Below, in pieces: positions 1 through 9,538 of a stretch of 41,732 nucleotides of DNA. Every line of letters starts with the position of its first letter. Positions within the stretch are counted from its first letter, which is position 1. The position numbers were made by a program, and so were the translations under genes. The notes under the pieces are model-generated. The model saw only the letters and a list, made by a program, of their open reading frames with translations, had not been told where the DNA came from and did not search any database. The DNA is from Verrucomicrobiia bacterium (GTDB lineage Bacteria > Verrucomicrobiota > Verrucomicrobiia > Verrucomicrobiales > DEV007), in NCBI GenBank assembly GCA_030430255.1, contig JAUIGD010000009.1:1-41732 (forward strand), given 5' to 3'.

Positions 1-1057
1 TCTGTGAAAGCGCGAAATTGAGTGCGATCGATTCCCCGTCCGGCCCCACTACCGGATCGACCTCGAACTCAACCCCCACTGGAACCTCCTCAGTCTCGGC
101 GACGTCGTGCCCCTCACGCAGCGCGTAGCCTTTCACCAAGGTCTGCTTCCAGCCCATTTCCACCTTCGCCCTTTGGCCGGACTTCGTCACCACGCTCGGC
201 AATCCCACCAAAGTCGCTTGCCCCTCGGCTCGCATCGCCTCGAGCATCCGGTAGCAGTCGTTGCCCGTCAGCCCCCGGTCGCCCGCCCTCAGCAGCCGCA
301 GCGCTTGCCCTTGATCCAACTCATACACCTCGGCTCGGGCACTCACGCCGCGAGGAACATCAATCCAGCAGGGTTCCGTGAACGCCTCGGCCAATTCGAG
401 CCCCTGGATCGTGTTCTTCACCACCAGCAAGGAGCGAGCCCGATCAAAGTGCGCGCTGCTCCCCTCGGGAAACGAAATCCCTGCCTTCTCAAGAATGTCT
501 CGGGCATTGCCCCACCTCGGTCGGATGCTCGGCGGCGACGCGAACGGGTCGTCCAACGCTGCATCGTTGGGCACAGGCGGTCCAGCCTCGAGGAAATACG
601 GCGGCACCCGAAAGATCCGGGTGAACAACGCCCCTTCGTCCTCTGGCTCGCGGCCTTGCCCGGGACCGCGAACCCCATCGCGATAGCCCCATCCACTAAG
701 AAGGAACACCCCACCCGCCCCAAAACCAAAATCCCTCCCGGTCTGTGCCGCCAAGGCATCGAGGATCTCTGCGACCGTCGCATCCTCCAGATCCACGGAG
801 ACGACGACATGCATGCCACCGTCCACGGCCATCCGCACACCCCGGAAAGGCTCTTCGGCGTCCTCGGCATCGTGCTCCCGGCTGAGCTGTCGCAGTTTCT
901 CGACCGCAACATCCAGCGTCTCGTCCTCAATCTTAAACTCCGGGATGCGGATCGCCCCCAATTTCGCCGCCACCTCCGCGATGGTCGGCCTCGCCGATTC
1001 CGCAGTAACCAGGGCGGCAGAAGCCCACAGGACAATCGACACACCGATCGCTTTCAT
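1..1057 (-). CDS. Exported secretin-like protein, paralog 1 (partial, C-terminus beyond the window)
   Basis: The frame is open from the ATG at 1057 to the left edge, giving 352 visible codons with no stop. The N-terminus is a signal peptide ending VTA|ES. Next comes a short STN/secretin-N-like module (roughly residues 25-110, with an IRIPEFKIEDETLDVAVEKL-type opening). A segment of the type LLVVKNTIQGLELAE follows, which in this family matches the N-domain strand ending VRNTPEN. Then there is a beta-rich region with LPSVVTKSGQRAKVEMG, resembling the core of secretin C-domains. It is clearly paralogous to the upstream gene at 1112-2377, 54 bp away on the same strand, so the two probably form an operon. 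No type II secretion or pilus gene is nearby, so secretin function is not established. Signal peptide and paralogy are seen; the fold is inferred. Confidence 0.8.
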   Translation of the reverse strand, partial: MKAIGVSIVLWASAALVTAESARPTIAEVAAKLGAIRIPEFKIEDETLDVAVEKLRQLSREHDAEDAEEPFRGVRMAVDGGMHVVVSVDLEDATVAEILDALAAQTGRDFGFGAGGVFLLSGWGYRDGVRGPGQGREPEDEGALFTRIFRVPPYFLEAGPPVPNDAALDDPFASPPSIRPRWGNARDILEKAGISFPEGSSAHFDRARSLLVVKNTIQGLELAEAFTEPCWIDVPRGVSARAEVYELDQGQALRLLRAGDRGLTGNDCYRMLEAMRAEGQATLVGLPSVVTKSGQRAKVEMGWKQTLVKGYALREGHDVAETEEVPVGVEFEVDPVVGPDGESIALNFALSQ

Positions 1058-1111
1058 GTGGAATGCCTACAACGGGAGGAAGCTCGCGCCAAACGAGAAA
1101 CGCGGGCGCAC

Positions 1112-2377
1112 TTACTCCGGAACCCACTCGTCGGACATCGGTCGCTCGACCGATGCCGCCACGATGACCGCGAGAAACCGTGGATCGTCCGGCTCCCCAC
1201 CCGTCTCGTTCACAATCCCGGCGAACACCGGCTGCCCGTCGCTGAGAGAAAGCGCCGTGACCAATTTCGCCTGCGGCAGCCGGATCGTGTCGATCTCCGC
1301 CTCCTCCCCGCTCACCGGCAGGCGGATCGTCCGCCTCCCCATCTCCGGCTCGCCGCGCGTCAGCGACAAGGCCAGATTCAGATCGATCGAGTCGCTGGTG
1401 AACCTGACGAACGGATCCACCTCGAGCTGTAGCCCGACCTGCACCATTTCGATCTCGGCGACATCTTTGCCATCCTTGGCGGCGTACCCCATCAAGACCC
1501 GCTGCTCCCGCCCCATTTCGATCTTCGCCCGTTGGCCAGACTTCGTCACCAAGCTCGGAAGCGCCACCAGCGTCGCTCGCCCTTCCTCGAACCACTCGTC
1601 GATCATCCGCGAACACTCGGCGCCAGAGCGCCCGCCCCCTGCCGCCCGTTGAAGTGCGAGGGCCTCCGCCCGCGAGAGCTCATAGACCTCCGCACGCACA
1701 CGGACTCGATTGCGTTTTCTACCGATCTCATCGACGAGCTGAAGCAGCACTATCTCGATCAGCTCGTGATTTTCGGGGGTGTTCCGGACGACGAGCTGAC
1801 TCCCATCCCCGCTTCTCACCCACGCCCCCTCTGGAAAGCTCACCCCAAACGATTCGAGTCTCTCCCGAGCGGTAAGCCTCTTGCGGATCCCCGGCTCTGG
1901 CCGAGGGGGGGCGAATGGGTCGTCGAACTGCATCCGGTCTGGTGGATCGATACAGTTTGGCGGCACCGGATACACTCGGGTCACCAGCTCCCCAGGGTTT
2001 CCAATGATCCCGCCCCGCCAGAGAAACACCCCGCGCCCCCCGACGTCGACGTCGCGCCCCGAACGCTCGCCCAGCTCGGTGAGAATCTCCCGCACCGTCG
2101 CATTTTCCATCCGCAGCGTCACCAGCAGCGGCACCCGTTTCTCGACCGCGATCGGCACCCCGCGATCGGGCACCTCCACCTCCGGCGCATCATGCTCACG
2201 CGCCAGCCGGCGCACCTCCTCAATCGCGAAGGCCAGCGTCTCCGCCTCCACCTCGTAGCGAGGGATTCGGATCGAATCCAACTTCGCCTCGATTTCCTCC
2301 ACGCCAGCATCGGCTACCGAGAGGGCGCCGACCAGCAAGGTCAGGAAAACGCAGAGTTTCCTTCGCAGCAGGTTCAT
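1112..2377 (-). CDS. Exported secretin-like protein, paralog 2
   Basis: A 421-residue protein with a signal peptide (MNLLRRKLCVFLTLLVGALS, cleaved near ADA|GV). Residues about 25-125 form an STN/secretin-N-like module, with the pattern ETLAFAIEEVRRLAREHD followed by ENATVREILTELGERSG. Around residues 190-205 is LVVRNTPENHELIEIVL, typical of secretin N-domains. Residues about 220-400 form a beta-rich secretin-C-like region with LPSLVTKSGQRAKIEMG and DLNLALSLTRG. Verrucomicrobial genomes carry many such orphan proteins annotated as GspD-like. At this length it lacks the full set of N-domains and the long pore domain of a true secretin. It is the first gene of a pair with the truncated paralog downstream. 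The function is unknown and could be structural or envelope-associated. Confidence 0.8.
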   Translation of the reverse strand: MNLLRRKLCVFLTLLVGALSVADAGVEEIEAKLDSIRIPRYEVEAETLAFAIEEVRRLAREHDAPEVEVPDRGVPIAVEKRVPLLVTLRMENATVREILTELGERSGRDVDVGGRGVFLWRGGIIGNPGELVTRVYPVPPNCIDPPDRMQFDDPFAPPRPEPGIRKRLTARERLESFGVSFPEGAWVRSGDGSQLVVRNTPENHELIEIVLLQLVDEIGRKRNRVRVRAEVYELSRAEALALQRAAGGGRSGAECSRMIDEWFEEGRATLVALPSLVTKSGQRAKIEMGREQRVLMGYAAKDGKDVAEIEMVQVGLQLEVDPFVRFTSDSIDLNLALSLTRGEPEMGRRTIRLPVSGEEAEIDTIRLPQAKLVTALSLSDGQPVFAGIVNETGGEPDDPRFLAVIVAASVERPMSDEWVPE

Positions 2378-2552
2378 GGGACGAGGCTAGCCGTGGGTCC
2401 GATCGAGCCCAAGCCCAAACCCGTAGCCCGACGCAAGAACGTCATTTGAAGATTGACCCCTCGCCCCCATTCGCCCACAACGGGAGGAAATCCGGGGTTG
2501 CGGCGCAGGCTGCTCCCGTGGTGGGACCCCGAACTCGAACAACGATCCAGCG

Positions 2553-2903
2553 ATGAACCAACCCAATCCTTATCAGACTCCCGGAGCACCGGTCGGCCAG
2601 CCCCCGTACTCCGTCGGCCCAGGTGGTGGCTACCCGATGAAACCGGGCCGCGGTGGCATGATCCTGACCCTCGGCATTCTCGGTATCCTCATCTGTGGCA
2701 TCTGCTCGATCTTCGCTTGGGTCATGGGCAAAGGAGACCTCAACGAGATTCGCGCGGGGCGGATGGATCCCAGCGCGCAGGGAATGACCCAGGCCGGTTA
2801 TATCCTCGGGGTCATCGGCTGTATCCTGATGCTCATCGGTGTCGTCGTCCTCGTGGCGATGGCCGCGATGGGTGGTTCCGCGGCTTCGAACTTCGACTAT
2901 TGA
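2553..2903 (+). CDS. DUF4190-type small membrane protein
   Basis: A 116-residue protein with a Pro/Gly-rich cytoplasmic head (residues 1-33, NPYQTPGAP-like) followed by two hydrophobic helices (about 36-57 and 79-105). Between the helices lies GKGDLNEIRAGRMDPSAQG, which matches the DUF4190 pattern in which a short polar loop such as GxxDLxxIRxGxxD joins the helices. No enzymatic residue is evident. Five bases separate its stop from the start of the DUF2752 gene, so the two are probably cotranscribed. The role is unknown; the family is an inner-membrane protein of uncharacterised function. Confidence 0.8.
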   Translation: MNQPNPYQTPGAPVGQPPYSVGPGGGYPMKPGRGGMILTLGILGILICGICSIFAWVMGKGDLNEIRAGRMDPSAQGMTQAGYILGVIGCILMLIGVVVLVAMAAMGGSAASNFDY

Positions 2904-2908
2904 GCGGG

Positions 2909-3340
2909 ATGCCGGGAGCTCCGCCCCCCTCCGGCGGAACCCCGACCGGCGCGCGGAGACCGCGCCTGCCTTTAGCCGCAGCCCTTTTGACGGGGCTGTG
3001 GGGCGCGGGCGTCGTGTTCGTGACCCAGCTCTCAACGCATCGTGGCGACGTCCCTCCGGTCTGCCACCTGCGGCGCTTGAGCGGTGTCCCGTGCCCGACC
3101 TGCGGCAGCACCCGGGCGACCCTCGCGCTCGCCAAGGGCGATCTTCTCGGAGCCATCGCATGGAACCCGTGGCTCATCGCGGTGTACTTCATGTTCGGCG
3201 TCAGCCTCGCCGCCAGATTGACGCGGCAGCCACGCTACAACCTGATCGCCCGCCTGCTCGCCCGCCCGCGGGTCGCCGTGGTGCTCCTGCTCTCCACGCT
3301 CGCCCTCAACTGGATCTACGTGCTCGCCACGCAGCGCTGA
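2909..3340 (+). CDS. DUF2752 membrane protein
   Basis: A 143-residue protein read from the ATG at 2909, five bases after the preceding stop. The open frame extends further upstream, but that part overlaps the DUF4190 gene and looks non-coding. The hallmark of DUF2752 is present: a cysteine pair with following Arg, CPTCGSTRA, near residues 61-69, after a first membrane helix at about 23-42. Two more helices follow (about 85-103 and 118-137). Members are small inner-membrane proteins of unknown function that often sit beside DUF4190 or TM2-type proteins, as here. It converges on the exported protein at 3416-5209, with a strong palindrome between them. Confidence 0.85.
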   Translation: MPGAPPPSGGTPTGARRPRLPLAAALLTGLWGAGVVFVTQLSTHRGDVPPVCHLRRLSGVPCPTCGSTRATLALAKGDLLGAIAWNPWLIAVYFMFGVSLAARLTRQPRYNLIARLLARPRVAVVLLLSTLALNWIYVLATQR

Positions 3341-3355
3341 CCCTTGGGGAGCAGC

Positions 3356-3385
3356 GACGCGCGACCGCCGGGGCGGTCGCGCGTC
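3356..3385. terminator. Perfect 30-bp palindrome between convergent genes
   Basis: The 14-nt arm GACGCGCGACCGCC (3356-3369) is followed by GG and then its exact reverse complement at 3372-3385. It lies between the stop of the DUF2752 gene (3340) and the stop of the convergent minus-strand gene (3416). The position and stem strength suggest a bidirectional terminator. No T-tract follows on either strand, so a purely intrinsic mechanism is uncertain. Confidence 0.6.
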
Positions 3386-3415
3386 ACCGCGTAGGAAGGG
3401 CATCGGGCGCGGCGC

Positions 3416-5209
3416 CTAGGGCCGGTACACCCCGCCGAAGACCGGCTGCACCGGCCCGTCATCGACGCGGACTTTGAGGATGAGATGGACGTGCTCCTTG
3501 CCTTCGGCGGCGGCCGCGAAGGCCTCCCAGGCGAGCCGGAACGCGTAGGCGCATTCGTCCTCCACGTCACTGCTGAACGGGTCCTCCTCCAGCGTCGTCT
3601 CGCCGCCCTCGAAGGCAACCGGCAGCTCCTCGAAGTGCCCCTCGTTCGGCCCGCCGTCCGGGTCTTGCACCCAGTGGCGCAGGCAGGCCTGCACGGTGAC
3701 TTTCTTGCCGGCTGGGCAGGGGTCGCCGAACTGCACCCTAGGGTTGTTCTCGTCCGTGTTCCAGCGCTCGCAGTCGATGTGGTACTTGCCGCACTCGTAT
3801 GCGAGCTCGAGCATGCGGAAGAACATCAGGTTGTAGAGCGCCCGCGCCTCCTCCAGGCGCCCTTGGGCGATGAGCGCGTCGATCAGGTTGAATGCGTCGA
3901 CGGCAGCGGAGAGGATGGCGCTGGCCGCGCCGGCACCGAAGCGGCGGATGAGCTGCTTCTTGACGAAGTCCGCCAGCTTGTCGGCGAGGAACTCCTCGAC
4001 CTTGTCGGCGATCAGGTCCTTCAAGCCCTCCAGCCCGCGCCGCAGCTCGTCATACATCGCCCCGAAGTCGTCGCTCGTCTCGATCAGCTCCTTCACGCGC
4101 TCGATCTGCGCGGCCGCCGATTCCAACGCCGCCTTCTCGTCGGGGTCGCGCTCGACTTTGGCGAGGAAGTCGAGCAGTTGCTTGGCGTAGCAGAGCACCT
4201 TTTTGATGCGGTCGAGGTCACGGTTGATGCGCTCGACCAGATCGTCGATGTCGTCGTCGGACAGGTCGTCCAGCGGCGGGAACAGCTCGTCGAGCTCCGC
4301 CTCCAGCCACTCCTCCAGCAGGTCGGTGATCTCCGACGGGTTCTCGAGCAGCGTGCGGATCAGCTCGATCAGCCGCACCTCCTGCACCAGCGGGTTGTCC
4401 TCGAGGTCGCCCTCGGCCTCCTCGACCGCCTCGCGCAGTTCGTTCAGCTTCTTGATGATGTCGGCCAACTCCTCGCCCTTCGTCTTCGGCACGCTGAACA
4501 GCTGCCGCACCATGACCCCCTCGCGCGGCCCGTAGTGGAGGTTCGCCACCAAGCGCTCGCCATCGGTGAGCAGAGCCGGCCCGTGCGCTGTCGCGCGCCA
4601 CCCGGAGAGATCGGGGTCCCAGACTTCGATCACGCGCCGAACCTCGGTCGCGCCCGGGGCGTCCGGCGTCTCGAACACCGGCCGGCCACCGTCGCCCGGG
4701 CGGACGGCCACCCGCGGCGCGGGTTCGGCTTCGTAGGGCGACCGCCCCATGCGCCGCTCCGCGAGATTCGGCACGCGGTCGCCGTCGAAGTCGGCGTCCG
4801 GTTCGGCGAGGATATCCGGATCGATCAGGACCACCTCACCGTGGATCGATCCGATGCCCGTGCGGCCGCGCGCGTCGGCGACCAGCAGGTCGAAAGCGAA
4901 CGGGCCGGGGACTTGCGGCGTGCCGACCAAGGCGACTCCGGTCCGGTCGCCGGACAGTTCCAAGGCCATGCCGCCCGGCAGCGGCGAGAGCGGCTCGGCG
5001 ACGATCTCGCCCAGCGCGCCGGCCACCCGCAGCGGGTGGTGGTAAGCGACGCCGGCGACGGCGTTGCGCACTTGCTGCTCGGGGACGATCAGCGAGAACA
5101 CCCGGCCGCCGCCACCCTGGGCGGAGGCGCTGCCGGTGGTAAAGGCGATCGGGATGACGAAGCTGGCGAGGGACACCAGCACGGCGGGTAGGGCATGAGG
5201 GTTCTTCAT
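3416..5209 (-). CDS. Large exported protein with Ig-like head, calcium-loop motif and helical middle; function unknown
   Basis: A 597-residue protein. Residues 1-30 are a signal peptide (cleavage after SASA). Residues about 35-125 look like a cadherin/putative-Ig beta sandwich (GVAYHHPLRVAG, VPGPFAFDLLVADARGRTG). Around residue 138 is DADFDGDRVPNLAE, a thrombospondin-type-3/dockerin-like calcium loop common in exported PVC and Bacteroidota proteins. Residues about 240-480 are strongly acidic and helical with heptad-like Leu/Ile spacing, suggesting coiled coils or a helical bundle. The C-terminal 110 residues contain several cysteines (CGKYHIDC, DPCPAG, QACLRHW, DECAYAF), suggesting disulfides in an extracytoplasmic domain. 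I do not recognise a family for the whole protein. It follows the sulfatase gene on the same strand by 92 bp. Confidence 0.75.
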   Translation of the reverse strand: MKNPHALPAVLVSLASFVIPIAFTTGSASAQGGGGRVFSLIVPEQQVRNAVAGVAYHHPLRVAGALGEIVAEPLSPLPGGMALELSGDRTGVALVGTPQVPGPFAFDLLVADARGRTGIGSIHGEVVLIDPDILAEPDADFDGDRVPNLAERRMGRSPYEAEPAPRVAVRPGDGGRPVFETPDAPGATEVRRVIEVWDPDLSGWRATAHGPALLTDGERLVANLHYGPREGVMVRQLFSVPKTKGEELADIIKKLNELREAVEEAEGDLEDNPLVQEVRLIELIRTLLENPSEITDLLEEWLEAELDELFPPLDDLSDDDIDDLVERINRDLDRIKKVLCYAKQLLDFLAKVERDPDEKAALESAAAQIERVKELIETSDDFGAMYDELRRGLEGLKDLIADKVEEFLADKLADFVKKQLIRRFGAGAASAILSAAVDAFNLIDALIAQGRLEEARALYNLMFFRMLELAYECGKYHIDCERWNTDENNPRVQFGDPCPAGKKVTVQACLRHWVQDPDGGPNEGHFEELPVAFEGGETTLEEDPFSSDVEDECAYAFRLAWEAFAAAAEGKEHVHLILKVRVDDGPVQPVFGGVYRP

Positions 5210-5301
5210 GCCGCCCTGACGAACGGCCAGCCGAGCTATGCGCCACCGGAGCGGCGACCTTCAGTGTCCAGCGCGCCCGCTGGCCCCGCGGCGACCGCCC
5301 C

Positions 5302-6750
5302 TCAGAGATCGTTGTCTCGCAGCGACGTCAACTTCGCCGCGAGCTTCGCTTTGAACTCCGCCACGCGATCGGCCTGCGCCGGGTCGTCGGCGAGGTTGCG
5401 GTATTGCTTCGGGTCGCTTTCCAAGTCGTAGAGTTCCGCGCCGGCGCTGCCGTCCTCCGCATACTGGAGGTAGGTCCAACGCCGCTCGGCCAGCAGGAAG
5501 CCCTTCTGCATCGGCGACACGCAGAACGCCGCGTCGCGCACCTGCCCGCCGGGGTCGTCGAGCAGCGCCGAGATGTCCTCGCCCTGGATCCGCACCGGCA
5601 CCTCCAGACCGCACAGCGCCGCGGTGGTCGGGAACAGGTCGAGCAGTTCCACCAGCGAGCCGCACACCGCCGGCGCCTTGCCCGGCACGCTGACGATCAG
5701 CGGCACGCGCGCCGACTCCTCGTGCAGGCTCACCTTCGCCCAGAAGTCGTGCTCGCCGAGGTGGTAGCCGTGGTCGCTGGTGAAGATCACGATCGTCTCG
5801 TCGGCGATCCCGGCGGCCTCGAGCGCGTCCAGCACCTTGCCGACCTGCGCGTCCATGAAGGCCACCGAGGCGTAGTAGCCGCCCACCGCCTTGCGCTGGC
5901 GGCGCTCGTCCATCTTCATGTTGCGGCTCGTCTTGTAGTTGATCCCCGCGCGGGGGATGTCGTCCCAATCGCCTTCCACCTTCTCCGGGAGCGGCATCTC
6001 TGAATACGGCTTGTAGGGGGGATAGTAAGACTTTGGAGCGACAAAGGGCACGTGCGGGCGGACGAAGCCGACCCCCAACCAGAAGCGCTCATCTTTGTGT
6101 TCCTCGATCAGTTCGCAGGCCTTGGCGGCCGTCTTGCCGTCGGAGTGGACCTCGTCGCCGCCGTCGGCCTCGACCACCACGAAGGTGTTGCCGCCGACGA
6201 CCGGGCGCCTGCCGTCCGGGTTCCCCTCCAAGGTCTCGCCCTCGCCGGGCGCGCGCCACTCGGGGCCCGGCGAGTTGAACCGCTCCGTCCACGACAGCGG
6301 GTCGTCGGCGCCGTCGCCGCCGCCCTCGATGCCCCCAGGGACCCCCATGTGGAAGATCTTGCTCACCCGCGCCGAGTAGTAGCCCGCGCCTTTGAAGTGC
6401 CCGGCCCAGGTCGCCCGGTCGCCGATCCGCGGCCTCGGGTTCTTGTAGCCGAGTTCGCCGGTCGCGTGCGGGTAATAGCCCGACATGAAGGAGGCGCGCG
6501 AAGGCCCACAGTAGGTGCCTTGGCAGTAGGCGCGCGTGAAGCGCGTCCCACGCGCGGCGAGCCGGTCGATGTTCGGCGTCGCGCAGATCTCGTTGCCGTA
6601 GCAGGACAGCGCGGTCGGCGTCAGGTCGTCGGAGATGATGAACAGCACGTTGTAGCGGCCCGCCGGTTCGGCGGCGGTGGCGGCGGTGAGCACCGCAGCC
6701 CAAAGCAACGAGAGCACGGGCAGGGCGAAGGGATGGGGACGGCGACGCAT
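5302..6750 (-). CDS. Exported formylglycine sulfatase (iduronate-2-sulfatase-like)
   Basis: A 482-residue arylsulfatase-superfamily enzyme. The start at 6750 is preferred over in-frame ATGs at 6759 and 6792 because GAGG lies about nine bases upstream. Residues 1-27 are a signal peptide. The metal-binding aspartates are in IISDDLTP (about 38-45). The formylglycine motif CGPSR begins at Cys81. The downstream motifs GFVRPHVPFVAP and TSDHGYHLGEH are typical of the iduronate-2-sulfatase-like branch. It should hydrolyse a sulfate ester on a glycan outside the cytoplasm after Cys81 is oxidised; no formylglycine-generating or anSME maturase gene is in the window. The upstream intergenic space holds the 95-bp tandem repeat. 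The natural substrate cannot be read from sequence. Confidence 0.9.
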   Translation of the reverse strand: MRRRPHPFALPVLSLLWAAVLTAATAAEPAGRYNVLFIISDDLTPTALSCYGNEICATPNIDRLAARGTRFTRAYCQGTYCGPSRASFMSGYYPHATGELGYKNPRPRIGDRATWAGHFKGAGYYSARVSKIFHMGVPGGIEGGGDGADDPLSWTERFNSPGPEWRAPGEGETLEGNPDGRRPVVGGNTFVVVEADGGDEVHSDGKTAAKACELIEEHKDERFWLGVGFVRPHVPFVAPKSYYPPYKPYSEMPLPEKVEGDWDDIPRAGINYKTSRNMKMDERRQRKAVGGYYASVAFMDAQVGKVLDALEAAGIADETIVIFTSDHGYHLGEHDFWAKVSLHEESARVPLIVSVPGKAPAVCGSLVELLDLFPTTAALCGLEVPVRIQGEDISALLDDPGGQVRDAAFCVSPMQKGFLLAERRWTYLQYAEDGSAGAELYDLESDPKQYRNLADDPAQADRVAEFKAKLAAKLTSLRDNDL

Positions 6751-6790
6751 CCCGGCCATCCTCGATTGCCGCCCCGCGAGCGACAAGCCC

Positions 6791-6980
6791 AATCGGCGCT
6801 GGCCAAGCGCGCCGGAGAAGCCCCATCGGCGATAGCCCCGCGCGCCGATCAGGCCATCGGCGATAGCCCAGCGCGCCGATCAGGCCATCGGCGCTGGCCA
6901 AGCGCGCCGGAGAAGCCCCATCGGCGATAGCCCCGCGCGCCGATCAAGCCAGCGGCGATAGCCCGGCGCGCCGATCAGGC
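6791..6980. repeat. Higher-order tandem repeat, 2 x 95 bp, each built of 33+31+31-bp units
   Basis: Six related units occupy 6791-6823, 6824-6854, 6855-6885, 6886-6918, 6919-6949 and 6950-6980. Units 1-3 correspond to units 4-6 with about four substitutions, so a 95-bp block was duplicated in tandem. Most units share ATCGGCG at the start and GCGCGCCG inside. Consecutive 31-bp units create the inverted repeat GCCGAT/ATCGGC around a six-base loop. The right end overlaps the last codons and stop (6975-6977) of the GNAT gene, and the left end stops about 40 bp before the sulfatase start. The period of 95 is not a multiple of three, so the array is not coding. Transcribed from the GNAT side, it would form serial hairpins. 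Confidence 0.9.
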
Positions 6981-7430
6981 CATCGGCTTGACCATGCGGA
7001 AGTGCGGGAGGCCGACCTCGGTGAAGCGTTCCCCCTCGCGCCGGTAGCCCAGCGCTTCGTAGAACGGACAGGCGTCTTCCCGAGCGTGCAACACCACCGC
7101 TCCGGCGCCGAGCTCCCGCGCCCGTTCCTCGCTGCGGGCGACCAGCTCGCGCCCGACCCCCTGCCGGCGCAGCCCCTCGCTGACCGCCACCTGGCGCATC
7201 TTCAGCGAACGATCGTCGAGCGGGACGAGCTGCAAGCAACCGACGACGCGACCGTCGGGGTCGAGCGCCACCAGATGGTCAAACCCCGCCTCGTCGCCCA
7301 GCGCCTCCTCGAACAGATCGAGGCTGAGCGGCGCCCTGAGCAGCGCGTCCCGCAAAAGACACGCCGCCCAATATTCCGCTGAGTCGAATCCCACCCAGCG
7401 GTACTGAAGAGGAGTGGAGAGTGGAGCCAA
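6975..7430 (-). CDS. GNAT-family N-acetyltransferase
   Basis: A 151-residue protein with the GNAT acetyl-CoA-binding motif A at about residues 75-98: MRQVAVSEGLRRQGVGREL, where Q/RxxGxG/A is the pyrophosphate loop. Motif B-like ALGYRREGERF lies near the C-terminus. The N-terminal YRWVGFDSAEY and LRDALLRAPLSL resemble the small ElaA-like/YjcF-like GNAT group. No in-frame ATG lies between the TTG at 7430 and the upstream in-frame stop, so TTG is the likely start. The 3' end runs into the tandem repeat. The acetyl acceptor is unknown. It lies downstream of recQ with a 78-bp gap on the same strand. Confidence 0.85.
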   Translation of the reverse strand: MAPLSTPLQYRWVGFDSAEYWAACLLRDALLRAPLSLDLFEEALGDEAGFDHLVALDPDGRVVGCLQLVPLDDRSLKMRQVAVSEGLRRQGVGRELVARSEERARELGAGAVVLHAREDACPFYEALGYRREGERFTEVGLPHFRMVKPMA

Positions 7431-7508
7431 GTCGCGAACCCGGTCGTTCTAAGTTCATACCCTTTCTCGGGCAGAACGTTACAAGAAATCGGACGCCGGG
7501 GATGGGCT

Positions 7509-9446
<1,938 letters not shown>

Positions 9447-9538
9447 TTTCGCTCCGCCTCCTCGCGAGAGAACGGCGCCGGGTTCCGCATCGCGGGGGGC
9501 GCTGGGTTCGGCTTCGCCATCCGGCGGGATCGCAGCGC

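Noticed and set aside
3485-5191. Long plus-strand open frame opposite the exported protein gene
   Set aside because: It is an antisense shadow of the 3416-5209 gene: no signal peptide, domain or start context, and its composition mirrors high-GC third positions.
6791-6980. CRISPR array
   Set aside because: The units are contiguous and have no unique spacers; they form a 95-bp tandem duplication and no cas gene is present.
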